Part shown: in pieces, positions 34,584 to 41,001 of the stretch | How positions within the stretch are numbered: position 1 is the stretch's first letter | Layout of the letters: the number at the start of each line of letters is the position of its first letter | Assembly (NCBI GenBank): GCA_947628985.1 | Contig: CANRCA010000003.1 | Coordinates: forward strand, 1-41,011 | Direction: 5' to 3' | Origin: an uncultured Bacilli bacterium | GTDB taxonomy: Bacteria; Bacillota_I; Bacilli_A; RF39; UBA660 | Length of the DNA: 41,011 nt | Program-made: the position numbers and the translations under genes | The notes under the pieces: generated by a model | The model's input: the letters and a program-made list of their open reading frames with translations, nothing else | Databases searched by the model: none | What the model was told of the DNA's origin: nothing

Positions 34584-35047
34584 CGTATGGAGCACTATGC
34601 TAGTCAAACATACCACTAGAAGATGGGGCTAAAAATCCATTAATTGTACAAAAGTGAGACTTTATATATTTTGCTTCTTTCGCCCAGATTGGGGTGAGTA
34701 TATAATTTTAGATTTAAGGATATTATGCAATGGCATGTATATGAATCCTTTTATCAAATCGAGTGTATATGAACGTACATGTCGTGAGTGATTTATTGGG
34801 ATAGAAATTGAAAAATAAATTGCAAAAGCGAATAAAAGTGAATTATGTTTGTTTGGGAAAACCTCTAGTGTGTCTATATTATAAGGATTGAAGTGCGGAC
34901 TAAGTGGTGATCGAGTGATCATTATGGTAACAAATGATTTATAATTTTAAAGAGAAATCGCCTACGGGTAACTAAGGGTAATTATGAGAGAAATTCAACT
35001 CGACCAAAGCCGTAAAATTAATTTATAATATTCCATGCAAATTTTTT
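34584..35047 (+). ncRNA. large structured non-coding RNA, about 460 nt, class not identified
   Basis: This stretch has visibly higher G+C than its flanks and no plausible gene. A promoter points into it. Its 5' end GTATGGA (34585-34591) pairs with TCCATGC (35032-35038), and a six-U run follows at once. Internal helices include CTAGT/ACTAG (34600/34615), TTATATA/TATATAA (34662/34699) enclosing CCCA/TGGG, AAGGAT/ATCCTT (34716/34745) enclosing ATGC-aatg-GCAT, TGATC-gagt-GATCA (34908-34921) and TACGG/CCGTA (34963/35010). The GAGT loop, as TCGAGT at 34911, can pair with ACTCGA at 34998, a pseudoknot. RNase P and tmRNA signatures are absent. It could be a known large class (OLE, ROOL, GOLLD) or a new one. 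The next gene's ribosome site starts only 3 nt after the U run. Confidence 0.75.
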
Positions 35048-35059
35048 CTAGGAGATAAA

Positions 35060-35578
35060 ATGAAAGATAAATGGATCATTAAGACTTTTTTAATGACTTT
35101 TTTTATAGCATTATTTTTTAATAGTGTTTCAAATGTCATTTCAAATAAATGTAATAATTTAATAATATTAATTTTACTTGCAATATTATTTATAGCTATC
35201 GGTATTATTTTTGATATAATTGGTACTGCTGTTTTAACTGCTAAAGAATCAACTTTTCATGCTAAAAGTGCTAAAAAAATTAAAGGCTCAAAACAAGGAG
35301 TATATTTAATTAAAAATTCTAGTAAAATAGCAAGTATATGTAATGATGTTGTTGGTGATATATGTGGTATTGTTAGTGGTTCTGTTAGTGCTATTATAGG
35401 AATTACAATATCAAATACTTTTAATATATCTGTTATATTAATTACTTTAATAATAAGTTCTATTATTTCAGCGTTAACTGTTGGTGGAAAAGCAATAGGA
35501 AAAAAATTTGCTATTAAAAATAGTGATGAAATAATATTCTGTGTTGCTAAAATTATTTCTAAATTTAAAAAAGATTAA
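35060..35578 (+). CDS. four-TM membrane protein downstream of the large RNA
   Basis: This 172-aa protein has about four membrane helices (roughly 8-26, 33-57, 100-122 and 125-143). A motif GTAVLTAKESTFHAKSAKKI after the second helix is faintly like the start of CNNM/DUF21 (CorB-type) transporters, but the CBS and CorC parts are absent. AGGAGA precedes the ATG by 6 nt. The 12 nt between the RNA's U run and this ATG contain the ribosome site, so expression probably depends on read-through of the RNA or on its folding. The function is unknown. Confidence 0.72.
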   Translation: MKDKWIIKTFLMTFFIALFFNSVSNVISNKCNNLIILILLAILFIAIGIIFDIIGTAVLTAKESTFHAKSAKKIKGSKQGVYLIKNSSKIASICNDVVGDICGIVSGSVSAIIGITISNTFNISVILITLIISSIISALTVGGKAIGKKFAIKNSDEIIFCVAKIISKFKKD

Positions 35579-35599
35579 GGTTTTAAAAATCTTAATCTT
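35571..35599. terminator. bidirectional terminator between the membrane protein gene and typA
   Basis: A 9-bp perfect stem AAGATTAAG/CTTAATCTT with an 11-nt loop overlaps the plus-strand stop and ends one base before the typA stop. U-rich tracts lie on both sides. Confidence 0.8.
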
Positions 35600-37405
35600 T
35601 TAATTTCTATTACTTCTAAATCTTTCTTTTTCATCAAGAATTTTCTTTCTAAGTCTAATCGCATCTGGTGTAACTTCTACTAATTCATCAGATTCAATAA
35701 ATTCTAATGCTTCTTCTAAAGTAAATGTTTTTGGTTTAGGAAGAGCAATTGCTTCATCACTACTAGTAGATCTTGTATTTGAAAATTCTTTATTTTTACA
35801 TGGATTAACATTTAAATCATTTTCTCTATTATTAATTCCAATTATTTGTCCAGAGTATACATCTACTGATGGCTCAACTATCATAGTACCTCTATCTAAT
35901 AAGTTATATAAAGCATATCCAAATGTTTTACCACTTTCCATTGAAACTAATACACCATTTTTACGACCTGTTATTTCACCAGCATAAGGTTTATATGAAT
36001 CAAAACTTCTTACCATGATTCCTTCACCTTTAGTATTAGTAATAAAGCTATTTCTATATCCTATTAAACCTCTTGTTGGAACTGAAAACTCTAATCTAAC
36101 ATAATTTTCTTCAGCACTTTCCATAAGTTCCATAGTACCTTTTCTTTCACTTAAATCACTTATAATTGTTCCTGAATAATCGTTAGGTACATTTATTATA
36201 ACTTTTTCATATGGTTCACATTTAACACCATCTATTTCTTTAAATATTACTTCTGGTTTTGAAACACTTAATTCATATCCTTCTCTTCTCATATTTTCAA
36301 TAAGAATAGATAAATGTAATTCTCCACGACCAGATACTTTAAATCCATCAGATCCTGGTAATTCTTCTACTTCTAAACCTACATTTCTTTCAAGTTCTGC
36401 CATTAATCTATCTCTTAAATGTCTAGAAGTTACAAATTTTCCAACTTTACCAGCAAAAGGACTAGAATTAACTAAAAAGTTCATTGATAGTGTTGGTTTT
36501 TCAATTTCAATACTTGGTAGTGGATCAACATGATCATTATCACATATAGTATCTCCTATTGAAATATCAGGACAACCTGCTACTATTACTATATCTCCAT
36601 AATATGCAGTATTTACTTCTTTCTTCTTAATTCCTTCATTTATAAATAATTTAGTAATTTTTTCTTTTTCAATACTTCCATCATTCTTAGAAATAGTTAC
36701 TGTTTGACCTACACTAATTTTACCTTTATTTATTCTACCTATTCCAAGTCTACCAATATAATCATCATAATCTAAAGATGAAATTTGGAATTGTAATGGA
36801 TCATTTTCATTTCCTTCAAAAGGTTTAGTAGTTTCAATAATTGTATCTAATAATGGAGTAATATCATTATTATCATCATCTATTTCATATTTTGCTATTC
36901 CTTCTTTAGCAATACCATATATTATTTTAAAATCTAATTGTTCGTTACTAGCATCTAAATCACAGAATAAATCAAATGTCATATTAACAACTTCTTCAGG
37001 ACGAGCATCTTTTTTATCTATTTTATTAATAAATAATATAGGTTTTAATCCATTTTTTAATGCTTCTTTTAAAACAAATCTTGTTTGAGGCATTGGTCCT
37101 TCTGCTGAATCAACTAATAAAACTACTGTATCAACTGTTTTAATAATTCTTTCAATTTCACTTGAAAAATCAGCATGTCCTGGAGTATCAACTATATTCA
37201 TTTTATAATCTTTATATCTAATAGAACAATTTTTAGCAGTTATAGTTATACCTCTTTCACGTTCTAAATCTCCACTATCCATAACACAATCAACAACTTG
37301 TTCATTATCTCTAAAAACACCATTTTGTTTTAATAAAGCATCAACAAGTGTACTTTTTCCAGCATCAACGTGAGCTACAACAGCAAAATTTATTATTTTT
37401 TCCAT
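35600..37405 (-). CDS. typA: translational GTPase TypA/BipA
   Basis: This 601-aa protein has G1 AHVDAGKST (about 10-18), the switch region MDSGDLERERGITITAKN, G3 DTPGHADF, G4 NKIDK, then EF-G-like domains II, III and V and the BipA C-terminal domain ending RLRKKILDEKERFR. The P-loop DAGKST replaces the more common DHGKTT. TypA binds ribosomes and aids 50S assembly and growth under stress or cold. AGGGGATG precedes the ATG, and a TTGAAA-N17-TATTAT promoter lies upstream. Confidence 0.97.
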   Translation of the reverse strand: MEKIINFAVVAHVDAGKSTLVDALLKQNGVFRDNEQVVDCVMDSGDLERERGITITAKNCSIRYKDYKMNIVDTPGHADFSSEIERIIKTVDTVVLLVDSAEGPMPQTRFVLKEALKNGLKPILFINKIDKKDARPEEVVNMTFDLFCDLDASNEQLDFKIIYGIAKEGIAKYEIDDDNNDITPLLDTIIETTKPFEGNENDPLQFQISSLDYDDYIGRLGIGRINKGKISVGQTVTISKNDGSIEKEKITKLFINEGIKKKEVNTAYYGDIVIVAGCPDISIGDTICDNDHVDPLPSIEIEKPTLSMNFLVNSSPFAGKVGKFVTSRHLRDRLMAELERNVGLEVEELPGSDGFKVSGRGELHLSILIENMRREGYELSVSKPEVIFKEIDGVKCEPYEKVIINVPNDYSGTIISDLSERKGTMELMESAEENYVRLEFSVPTRGLIGYRNSFITNTKGEGIMVRSFDSYKPYAGEITGRKNGVLVSMESGKTFGYALYNLLDRGTMIVEPSVDVYSGQIIGINNRENDLNVNPCKNKEFSNTRSTSSDEAIALPKPKTFTLEEALEFIESDELVEVTPDAIRLRKKILDEKERFRSNRN

Positions 37406-37435
37406 AATATCATCCCCTCTTTGATATGCCTATTA

Positions 37436-37464
37436 ATAATACATCATTTTTGACATATTTTCAA
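37436..37464 (-). promoter_or_regulatory. promoter of typA
   Basis: The minus strand reads TTGAAA, 17 nt, TATTAT, each one base off consensus. The start site would be near 37429, 24 nt before the ATG. Confidence 0.7.
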
Positions 37465-37574
37465 GAAAAAATTATAATTTTAAATATTTATTTCTGATAG
37501 TAATATTTTATCATTTACAATAAATGGTTAAAAATTTTAAATAATGGCAAAATAATATAGTAGGAGACAAGCTA

Positions 37575-37835
37575 ATGAAAGAAAAATTTATATTTAAAGA
37601 TGAAAAACAATTATATTCTACAATAGGAAAAAATATAAGATATTATAGAAAATTATATAGTTTAAATAAAAAGGAATTAACACAAGAAGCACTTGCTGAA
37701 ATTGCAAATGTATCTACTTCTCTTATTGGAAATTTAGAAAGTAAAAAAACTTATCAAGGGATAAGTATATATAATTTATATAAAATAAGTAATATTTTAG
37801 AAGTTCCTATTGAAAACTTTTTTATTGATCGTTAG
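37575..37835 (+). CDS. small XRE-family regulator 1
   Basis: This 86-aa protein is a single HTH domain. IGKNIRYYRKLYSLNKK leads to LTQEALAEIANVSTSLIGNLESKK (recognition helix region), then SIYNLYKISNILEVPIENFF. It is clearly paralogous to the XRE protein at 38193-38441 (shared TQExLAE, SLIGxLESxK, NLYKISxILEVPI). AGGAGA lies before the ATG. Its last 14 bases overlap the 3' end of the convergent XRE gene. It is probably a DNA-binding repressor; the target is not known. Confidence 0.88.
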   Translation: MKEKFIFKDEKQLYSTIGKNIRYYRKLYSLNKKELTQEALAEIANVSTSLIGNLESKKTYQGISIYNLYKISNILEVPIENFFIDR

Positions 37836-38085
37836 AATTAATTGGTTCAAAAAATTTTTCTATTGAAGTATTTAATACTATAGAAATTTTATATAATGTT
37901 ATTAAAGCTAATCCTTCACTACCTTTAGTACTTTCAAATTTTCTAATGAATTCAGGCGATACGCCTACATCAACTGCTAGTTGTTCTTGAGTAATCTTAT
38001 TAATTTTTCTATATTTGATAACATTATATGCTACTGTTTCTATAATATTTTCATCAAAATCAAATTCTCTTTTAAATTTTGTCAT
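37822..38085 (-). CDS. small XRE-family regulator 2
   Basis: This 87-aa single HTH domain protein (KITQEQLAVDVGVSPEFIRKFEST, then LITLYKISIVLNTSIEKFFE) has the same length and layout as the two neighbouring XRE genes but is more diverged. It is convergent with XRE 1 (14-bp overlap) and divergent from XRE 3. The AAGGTGA ribosome site partly overlaps a perfect 14-bp palindrome, a likely autoregulatory operator. Confidence 0.88.
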   Translation of the reverse strand: MTKFKREFDFDENIIETVAYNVIKYRKINKITQEQLAVDVGVSPEFIRKFESTKGSEGLALITLYKISIVLNTSIEKFFEPINSNDQ

Positions 38086-38094
38086 AAAATCACC

Positions 38095-38108
38095 TTATCT
38101 ATAGATAA
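38095..38108. promoter_or_regulatory. 14-bp perfect palindrome, candidate XRE operator
   Basis: TTATCTATAGATAA is its own reverse complement. It sits directly on the 5' side of the XRE 2 ribosome site, in the 107-bp region between the divergent XRE 2 and XRE 3 genes. Dimeric XRE repressors bind such sites; which of the three proteins uses it is unknown. Confidence 0.6.
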
Positions 38109-38134
38109 TTTTACACATTTTTATTTCAATTTTA

Positions 38135-38153
38135 TGTAGAGTGATACTATACA
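38135..38153. promoter_or_regulatory. imperfect inverted repeat, second candidate operator
   Basis: TGTAgAGTgatACTaTACA is a 19-bp inverted repeat with one mismatch per arm. It overlaps TATACA at 38148-38153, which could act as a -10 (with TTTCAA upstream) or a -35 (with TATAAT at 38171) for XRE 3. Confidence 0.5.
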
Positions 38154-38192
38154 TTTTTAAAATTTTATTTTATAATAAATTAGGTGATGTTA

Positions 38193-38441
38193 ATGACACA
38201 AGATGAATTAAATCGTATTATTGGTAAGAATATAAAAAAGTATAGACTTTTATATAATAAAAATCACTCAAGGATGACGCAAGAAAAATTAGCTGAAGCA
38301 ATAAATGTTTCTGTTTCTTTAATAGGTAGTTTAGAAAGTAATAAAATTAATAAAGGTATAGGAATTGTGAATTTATATAAAATTTCTGTTATACTAGAAG
38401 TACCAATAAATAAATTTTTTGAGGTGAATGATGATAAATAA
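38193..38441 (+). CDS. small XRE-family regulator 3
   Basis: This 82-aa single HTH domain protein is close to XRE 1: IGKNIKKYRLLYNKN, TQEKLAEAINVSVSLIGSLESNK, NLYKISVILEVPINKFF. The frame opens with GTG and ATG codons at 38184-38189, but AGGTGA (38182-38187) places the start at the ATG at 38193. It overlaps the next gene by 11 bp, and that gene's GAGGTGA ribosome site lies within its last codons, so the two are a coupled pair. Confidence 0.88.
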   Translation: MTQDELNRIIGKNIKKYRLLYNKNHSRMTQEKLAEAINVSVSLIGSLESNKINKGIGIVNLYKISVILEVPINKFFEVNDDK

Positions 38442-38865
38442 ATTAATTAATAAAAATAATTTAACTAATAAAGAGGAACTTAATGATATATGTAATAATA
38501 TATTTTTAAAAAAGAAAAATGTTGATACCTTCTTAATAAATCTTGATAATTATATAACGTTTTTAAAAAAATATTTAACAATAGATTATAATGATTTACT
38601 TTATATTATATTTAATACTATTAATAATGATATGTATAATTCAATTATTAAAAAAGAAAAAGAATTTAAAAAGATATTTTTATTGAAATACAATGAAAAT
38701 ATCGAATTTATATCAATTTTTATGAAATTAAAGAAAAGAAATTTTAATAATTTAATAACTCATTTAAATAATTGCAAGAGAAGATGTTATACATATTTTG
38801 AAGATATTGGTTTAAGAAATTTAAAGTTTTATTTAGCATTATTTCAAGAATTAGAAACTAAATAA
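38431..38865 (+). CDS. small helical protein coupled to XRE 3, unknown function
   Basis: This 144-aa Lys/Asn/Ile-rich, mostly helical protein has no membrane segment and no family I recognise. An ATG at 38428 is also in frame, but 38431 has the better distance (6 nt) from the AGG of GAGGTGA. Translational coupling to the XRE regulator suggests a regulator plus effector or regulator plus partner pair, a layout shared with toxin-antitoxin modules, though no toxin motif is visible. Its 3' end overlaps the convergent Fic gene by 8 bp. Confidence 0.7.
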   Translation: MINKLINKNNLTNKEELNDICNNIFLKKKNVDTFLINLDNYITFLKKYLTIDYNDLLYIIFNTINNDMYNSIIKKEKEFKKIFLLKYNENIEFISIFMKLKKRNFNNLITHLNNCKRRCYTYFEDIGLRNLKFYLALFQELETK

Positions 38866-39931
38866 ATACATCATACATATTTTTATAAGTGAAAGTTACT
38901 CTATTAGTTCCTTTCTTTTTTTCTTTTATTAAATATCCTTCTTCTACTAATTTATTTAAAACTTTATTAACTGAATTAATATGTAAATTACATTCTTTAA
39001 CTAAATCATTAGTAGTAAATACTATTTTTTTAACAATTACTGGATATACTTTATAAATAGTAGTTCCACCAATTTTATCTTTAAATTCTTCTAAGTCATT
39101 ATTGTATATTTTATTTAATTTTTTGATTTTTTTAATATTTAATAAACATTGCTCTTTAATACATTCTAAGATTGTTTTAATAAATTTATTTATATCATCA
39201 TTAGAATCAGCAGATAATAAAGTAAAATAAGTATTTTTTAAATTTTCTAAACTTTCTGATATGAATAAAATTGGAACTTCTTTTTTATAATATGATAATT
39301 GCATAGGAATAAATAATCTTCCTAATTTACCATTACTTGAAACATAAGGATGTATTTTTTCTAATTGAAAGTGTGACAAAATTACAGAAATAAAATCAGG
39401 ATCTGTATTTTCATTTATATATTCTATTAAGTTTTTCATTAAATCATTAATATCTGTATATACTGGTGGAACATATGAAACACTAGAACCAGCTAAACCT
39501 GGTTTTAATAAAAATGTTTGAATTTTTCTAAATTTTCCACTAGCTTTTGTTTTATTATTTTTTTTACAATTTATAAACATTGATTTATTTATTTTATTAA
39601 ATGTATCAATATCTATTTTTCCATTTGATATATCATTGATACCAATTAATAATGATTTTTTTAAATTATTAAATTGAATAACATCATTATTTTCTATCAT
39701 ATATGGAGTGTGAAACATATATTCTTTTTCTATTTTACTACCATCTATTTTAAATGAATAGAAAATATCAGAAGTAAATGCACATTCTAAAAATGATTTA
39801 TAATCATATGCCATGCTTTTTAAAAATCCTTTATATTCACCATAGATTTCTTCTGTTTCACATATTAATTTTATTAATTCATATGATTTATCATATTCTA
39901 AAGGTAATTTTTTTGCTTTATATGGTTCCAT
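38858..39931 (-). CDS. Fic-family protein with degenerate active-site motif
   Basis: This 357-aa protein has the Fic_N and Fic layout with a C-terminal winged helix (about 300-350; TTNDLVKECNLHINSVNKVL). The Fic motif HPFx(D/E)GNGRxxR appears as HPYVSSNGKLGR (194-205). The catalytic His is kept, but the acidic Mg2+ ligand and first Gly are both Ser, and the Arg after NG is Lys. The inhibitory-helix region reads SFKIDGS (about 59-65) instead of (S/T)xxxE(G/N). Active Fic proteins transfer AMP to target hydroxyls; activity here is doubtful. GGTGAT precedes the ATG. Confidence 0.87.
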   Translation of the reverse strand: MEPYKAKKLPLEYDKSYELIKLICETEEIYGEYKGFLKSMAYDYKSFLECAFTSDIFYSFKIDGSKIEKEYMFHTPYMIENNDVIQFNNLKKSLLIGINDISNGKIDIDTFNKINKSMFINCKKNNKTKASGKFRKIQTFLLKPGLAGSSVSYVPPVYTDINDLMKNLIEYINENTDPDFISVILSHFQLEKIHPYVSSNGKLGRLFIPMQLSYYKKEVPILFISESLENLKNTYFTLLSADSNDDINKFIKTILECIKEQCLLNIKKIKKLNKIYNNDLEEFKDKIGGTTIYKVYPVIVKKIVFTTNDLVKECNLHINSVNKVLNKLVEEGYLIKEKKKGTNRVTFTYKNMYDVFI

Positions 39932-39957
39932 TTATATCACCAATATTATCATATCAT

Positions 39958-40003
39958 AAAAAAATAAAAAAATATACATATATTTTTAAAAACATGTATA
40001 TTT
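39958..40003 (-). terminator. intrinsic terminator of the 120-aa gene
   Basis: On the minus strand a 10-bp stem AAATATACAT/ATGTATATTT with a 14-nt loop is followed by a long U-rich tract, overlapping the stop codon. Confidence 0.75.
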
Positions 40004-40364
40004 AATATGGATTTGGATAATCTAATAATCCATCACCCGAACCATTAACCCAATAAATTTTATTACCTTTAATTTTAAAATCATAATTTATTTTATATTT
40101 TTGTTTTCCATCTGTATTTTTATATATAAAAGTTATATTAGTATTTCCATTTGATTTTGGTATGAATACCCATTTATTATTTTCTTCTGTTTTTAACTCT
40201 AGATTATTATTACTTAATTCATAATACCATTTATAACCTTCTTCTTTAAAATCATATTCTATTGTAACTTGATCAGAATATTTTAATAAATAATTAGGTT
40301 TATAAAAAAATAATATAAACACAAGTAGAATAGCAGTAATTCCAAAAATTATATAATATCTCAT
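40002..40364 (-). CDS. membrane-anchored small protein, possibly chagasin-like fold
   Basis: This 120-aa protein has an N-terminal hydrophobic helix (about 3-20) and a beta-rich outer domain of about 95 residues. EEGYKWYYELSNNNLEL followed by NKWVFIPKSNGNTNITFIYKN recalls the GYxW...WxF...GxxxIxxxY spacing of chagasin (I42) cysteine-protease inhibitors, but the central G-G loop and RPW motif are not evident, so this is tentative. AAAGGAGTG lies just before the ATG and only 5 nt after the U run of a terminator hairpin, so expression may need read-through. Confidence 0.65.
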   Translation of the reverse strand: MRYYIIFGITAILLVFILFFYKPNYLLKYSDQVTIEYDFKEEGYKWYYELSNNNLELKTEENNKWVFIPKSNGNTNITFIYKNTDGKQKYKINYDFKIKGNKIYWVNGSGDGLLDYPNPY

Positions 40365-40380
40365 AACACTCCTTTATACA

Positions 40381-40416
40381 CAAAAAGCAACCAGCCCTGA
40401 TAAAGCTTGATTGCTT
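40381..40416 (-). terminator. terminator hairpin ending the right-hand RNA and preceding the 120-aa gene
   Basis: On the minus strand AAGCAATCA pairs with TGGTTGCTT (9 bp including one G-U) around a 14-nt loop, followed by five U residues. Its U run ends at 40382, 18 nt before the next start codon. Confidence 0.75.
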
Positions 40417-40570
40417 CGAGTTTTCGAAAAAAGAATTATAATCATTTATATTAAAGAATTTGGCTTTAATATAAATACTTCTAAATATTATCAGTATTTA
40501 GCATAATTTCTTATCATTTTGAGTTTTACTTTCTCAACGATATATCATTTGTCCTTAGTAGATAAGTATT
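40382..40570 (-). ncRNA. hairpin-rich non-coding RNA or long leader
   Basis: The minus strand has, in order, CTTATC/GATAAG (40566-40561 with 40515-40510) enclosing TTGAG/CTCAA; CTAAATA/TATTTAG (40501-40481); a perfect 12-bp stem TTTATATTAAAG/CTTTAATATAAA (40475-40445); TTCGA/TCGAA; and a final terminator hairpin. No reading frame fits. The 5' end is uncertain: the nearest good promoter is at 40883-40911, which would make the transcript about 495 nt and include a tandem repeat. It could be an independent small RNA, an attenuating leader of the 120-aa gene, or a tracrRNA-like molecule. Confidence 0.5.
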
Positions 40571-40610
40571 CTATTTCTTAAATTAATAAGATTATTATTA
40601 TTTATACTTT

Positions 40611-40754
40611 ATTGTAATTCTATACATAAATAACTAATAAATTAATATTAATTATAAACATATAAATATTATCAACAATTTTATTGTAATTTTATATACA
40701 AATAACTAATAAGTTAATACTAATTATAAATATACAAATATTATCAATAAATTT
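40611..40754. repeat. 72-bp tandem direct repeat, two copies
   Basis: Copy 1 is 40611-40682 and copy 2 is 40683-40754. They are identical at about 63 of 72 positions and adjacent with no spacer. The unit is almost purely A+T. It lies between the promoter at 40883-40911 and the hairpin cluster. Confidence 0.85.
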
Positions 40755-40882
40755 TATAAATTAATAATATTATAGAATTTTTTCACACGATAATTTTTAA
40801 TATGTTTCATCAATTTAAACTAAATATTTAAATTTAATAAAAATATATAGAATACATATTTTATTATCTATTGGACAATTAT

Positions 40883-40911
40883 ATTTTATCAAGTATAAAA
40901 ATTGTTGTCAA
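40883..40911 (-). promoter_or_regulatory. promoter reading toward the right-hand RNA
   Basis: The minus strand reads TTGACA, 17 nt, TAAAAT. The start site would be near 40876. A second TTGACA lies 17 nt upstream of the first but is not followed by a -10 of its own. Confidence 0.7.
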
Positions 40912-40974
40912 CACTTTTTTGAAAATTTTGTCAATTTTTTGTTACAATTCACAGTCGATAAGAAAGAGCTAAAA

Positions 40975-41001
40975 TAAAAATGTAGGAAAACCTGCATTTT
41001 T
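40975..41001. terminator. bidirectional terminator at the window edge
   Basis: A 10-bp stem AAAATGTAGG/CCTGCATTTT (one G-U pair) with an AAAA loop has U-rich tracts in both directions. It probably ends a minus-strand gene lying beyond the right edge. Confidence 0.75.

Noticed and set aside
34662-34922. 86-codon open frame on the minus strand inside the large RNA
   Set aside because: It has no ribosome site, its composition is unlike the other proteins, and it lies antisense to a promoter-driven structured RNA.
34584-35047. RNase P RNA or tmRNA as the identity of the structured RNA
   Set aside because: The conserved P4 sequence of RNase P and the tRNA-like ends and tag frame of tmRNA are not found on either strand.
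34549-35047. Group I or group II intron
   Set aside because: No intron-encoded protein, no domain V-like or P7-like conserved core, and the element lies between genes rather than inside one.
40002-40570. Type III toxin-antitoxin locus (RNA repeats, terminator, toxin gene)
   Set aside because: The layout is similar, but the downstream protein is membrane-anchored and beta-rich with no ToxN/AbiQ resemblance, and the 72-bp repeats lie outside the hairpin cluster.
40611-40754. CRISPR array
   Set aside because: The two 72-bp copies are adjacent with no unique spacer and are almost pure A+T.
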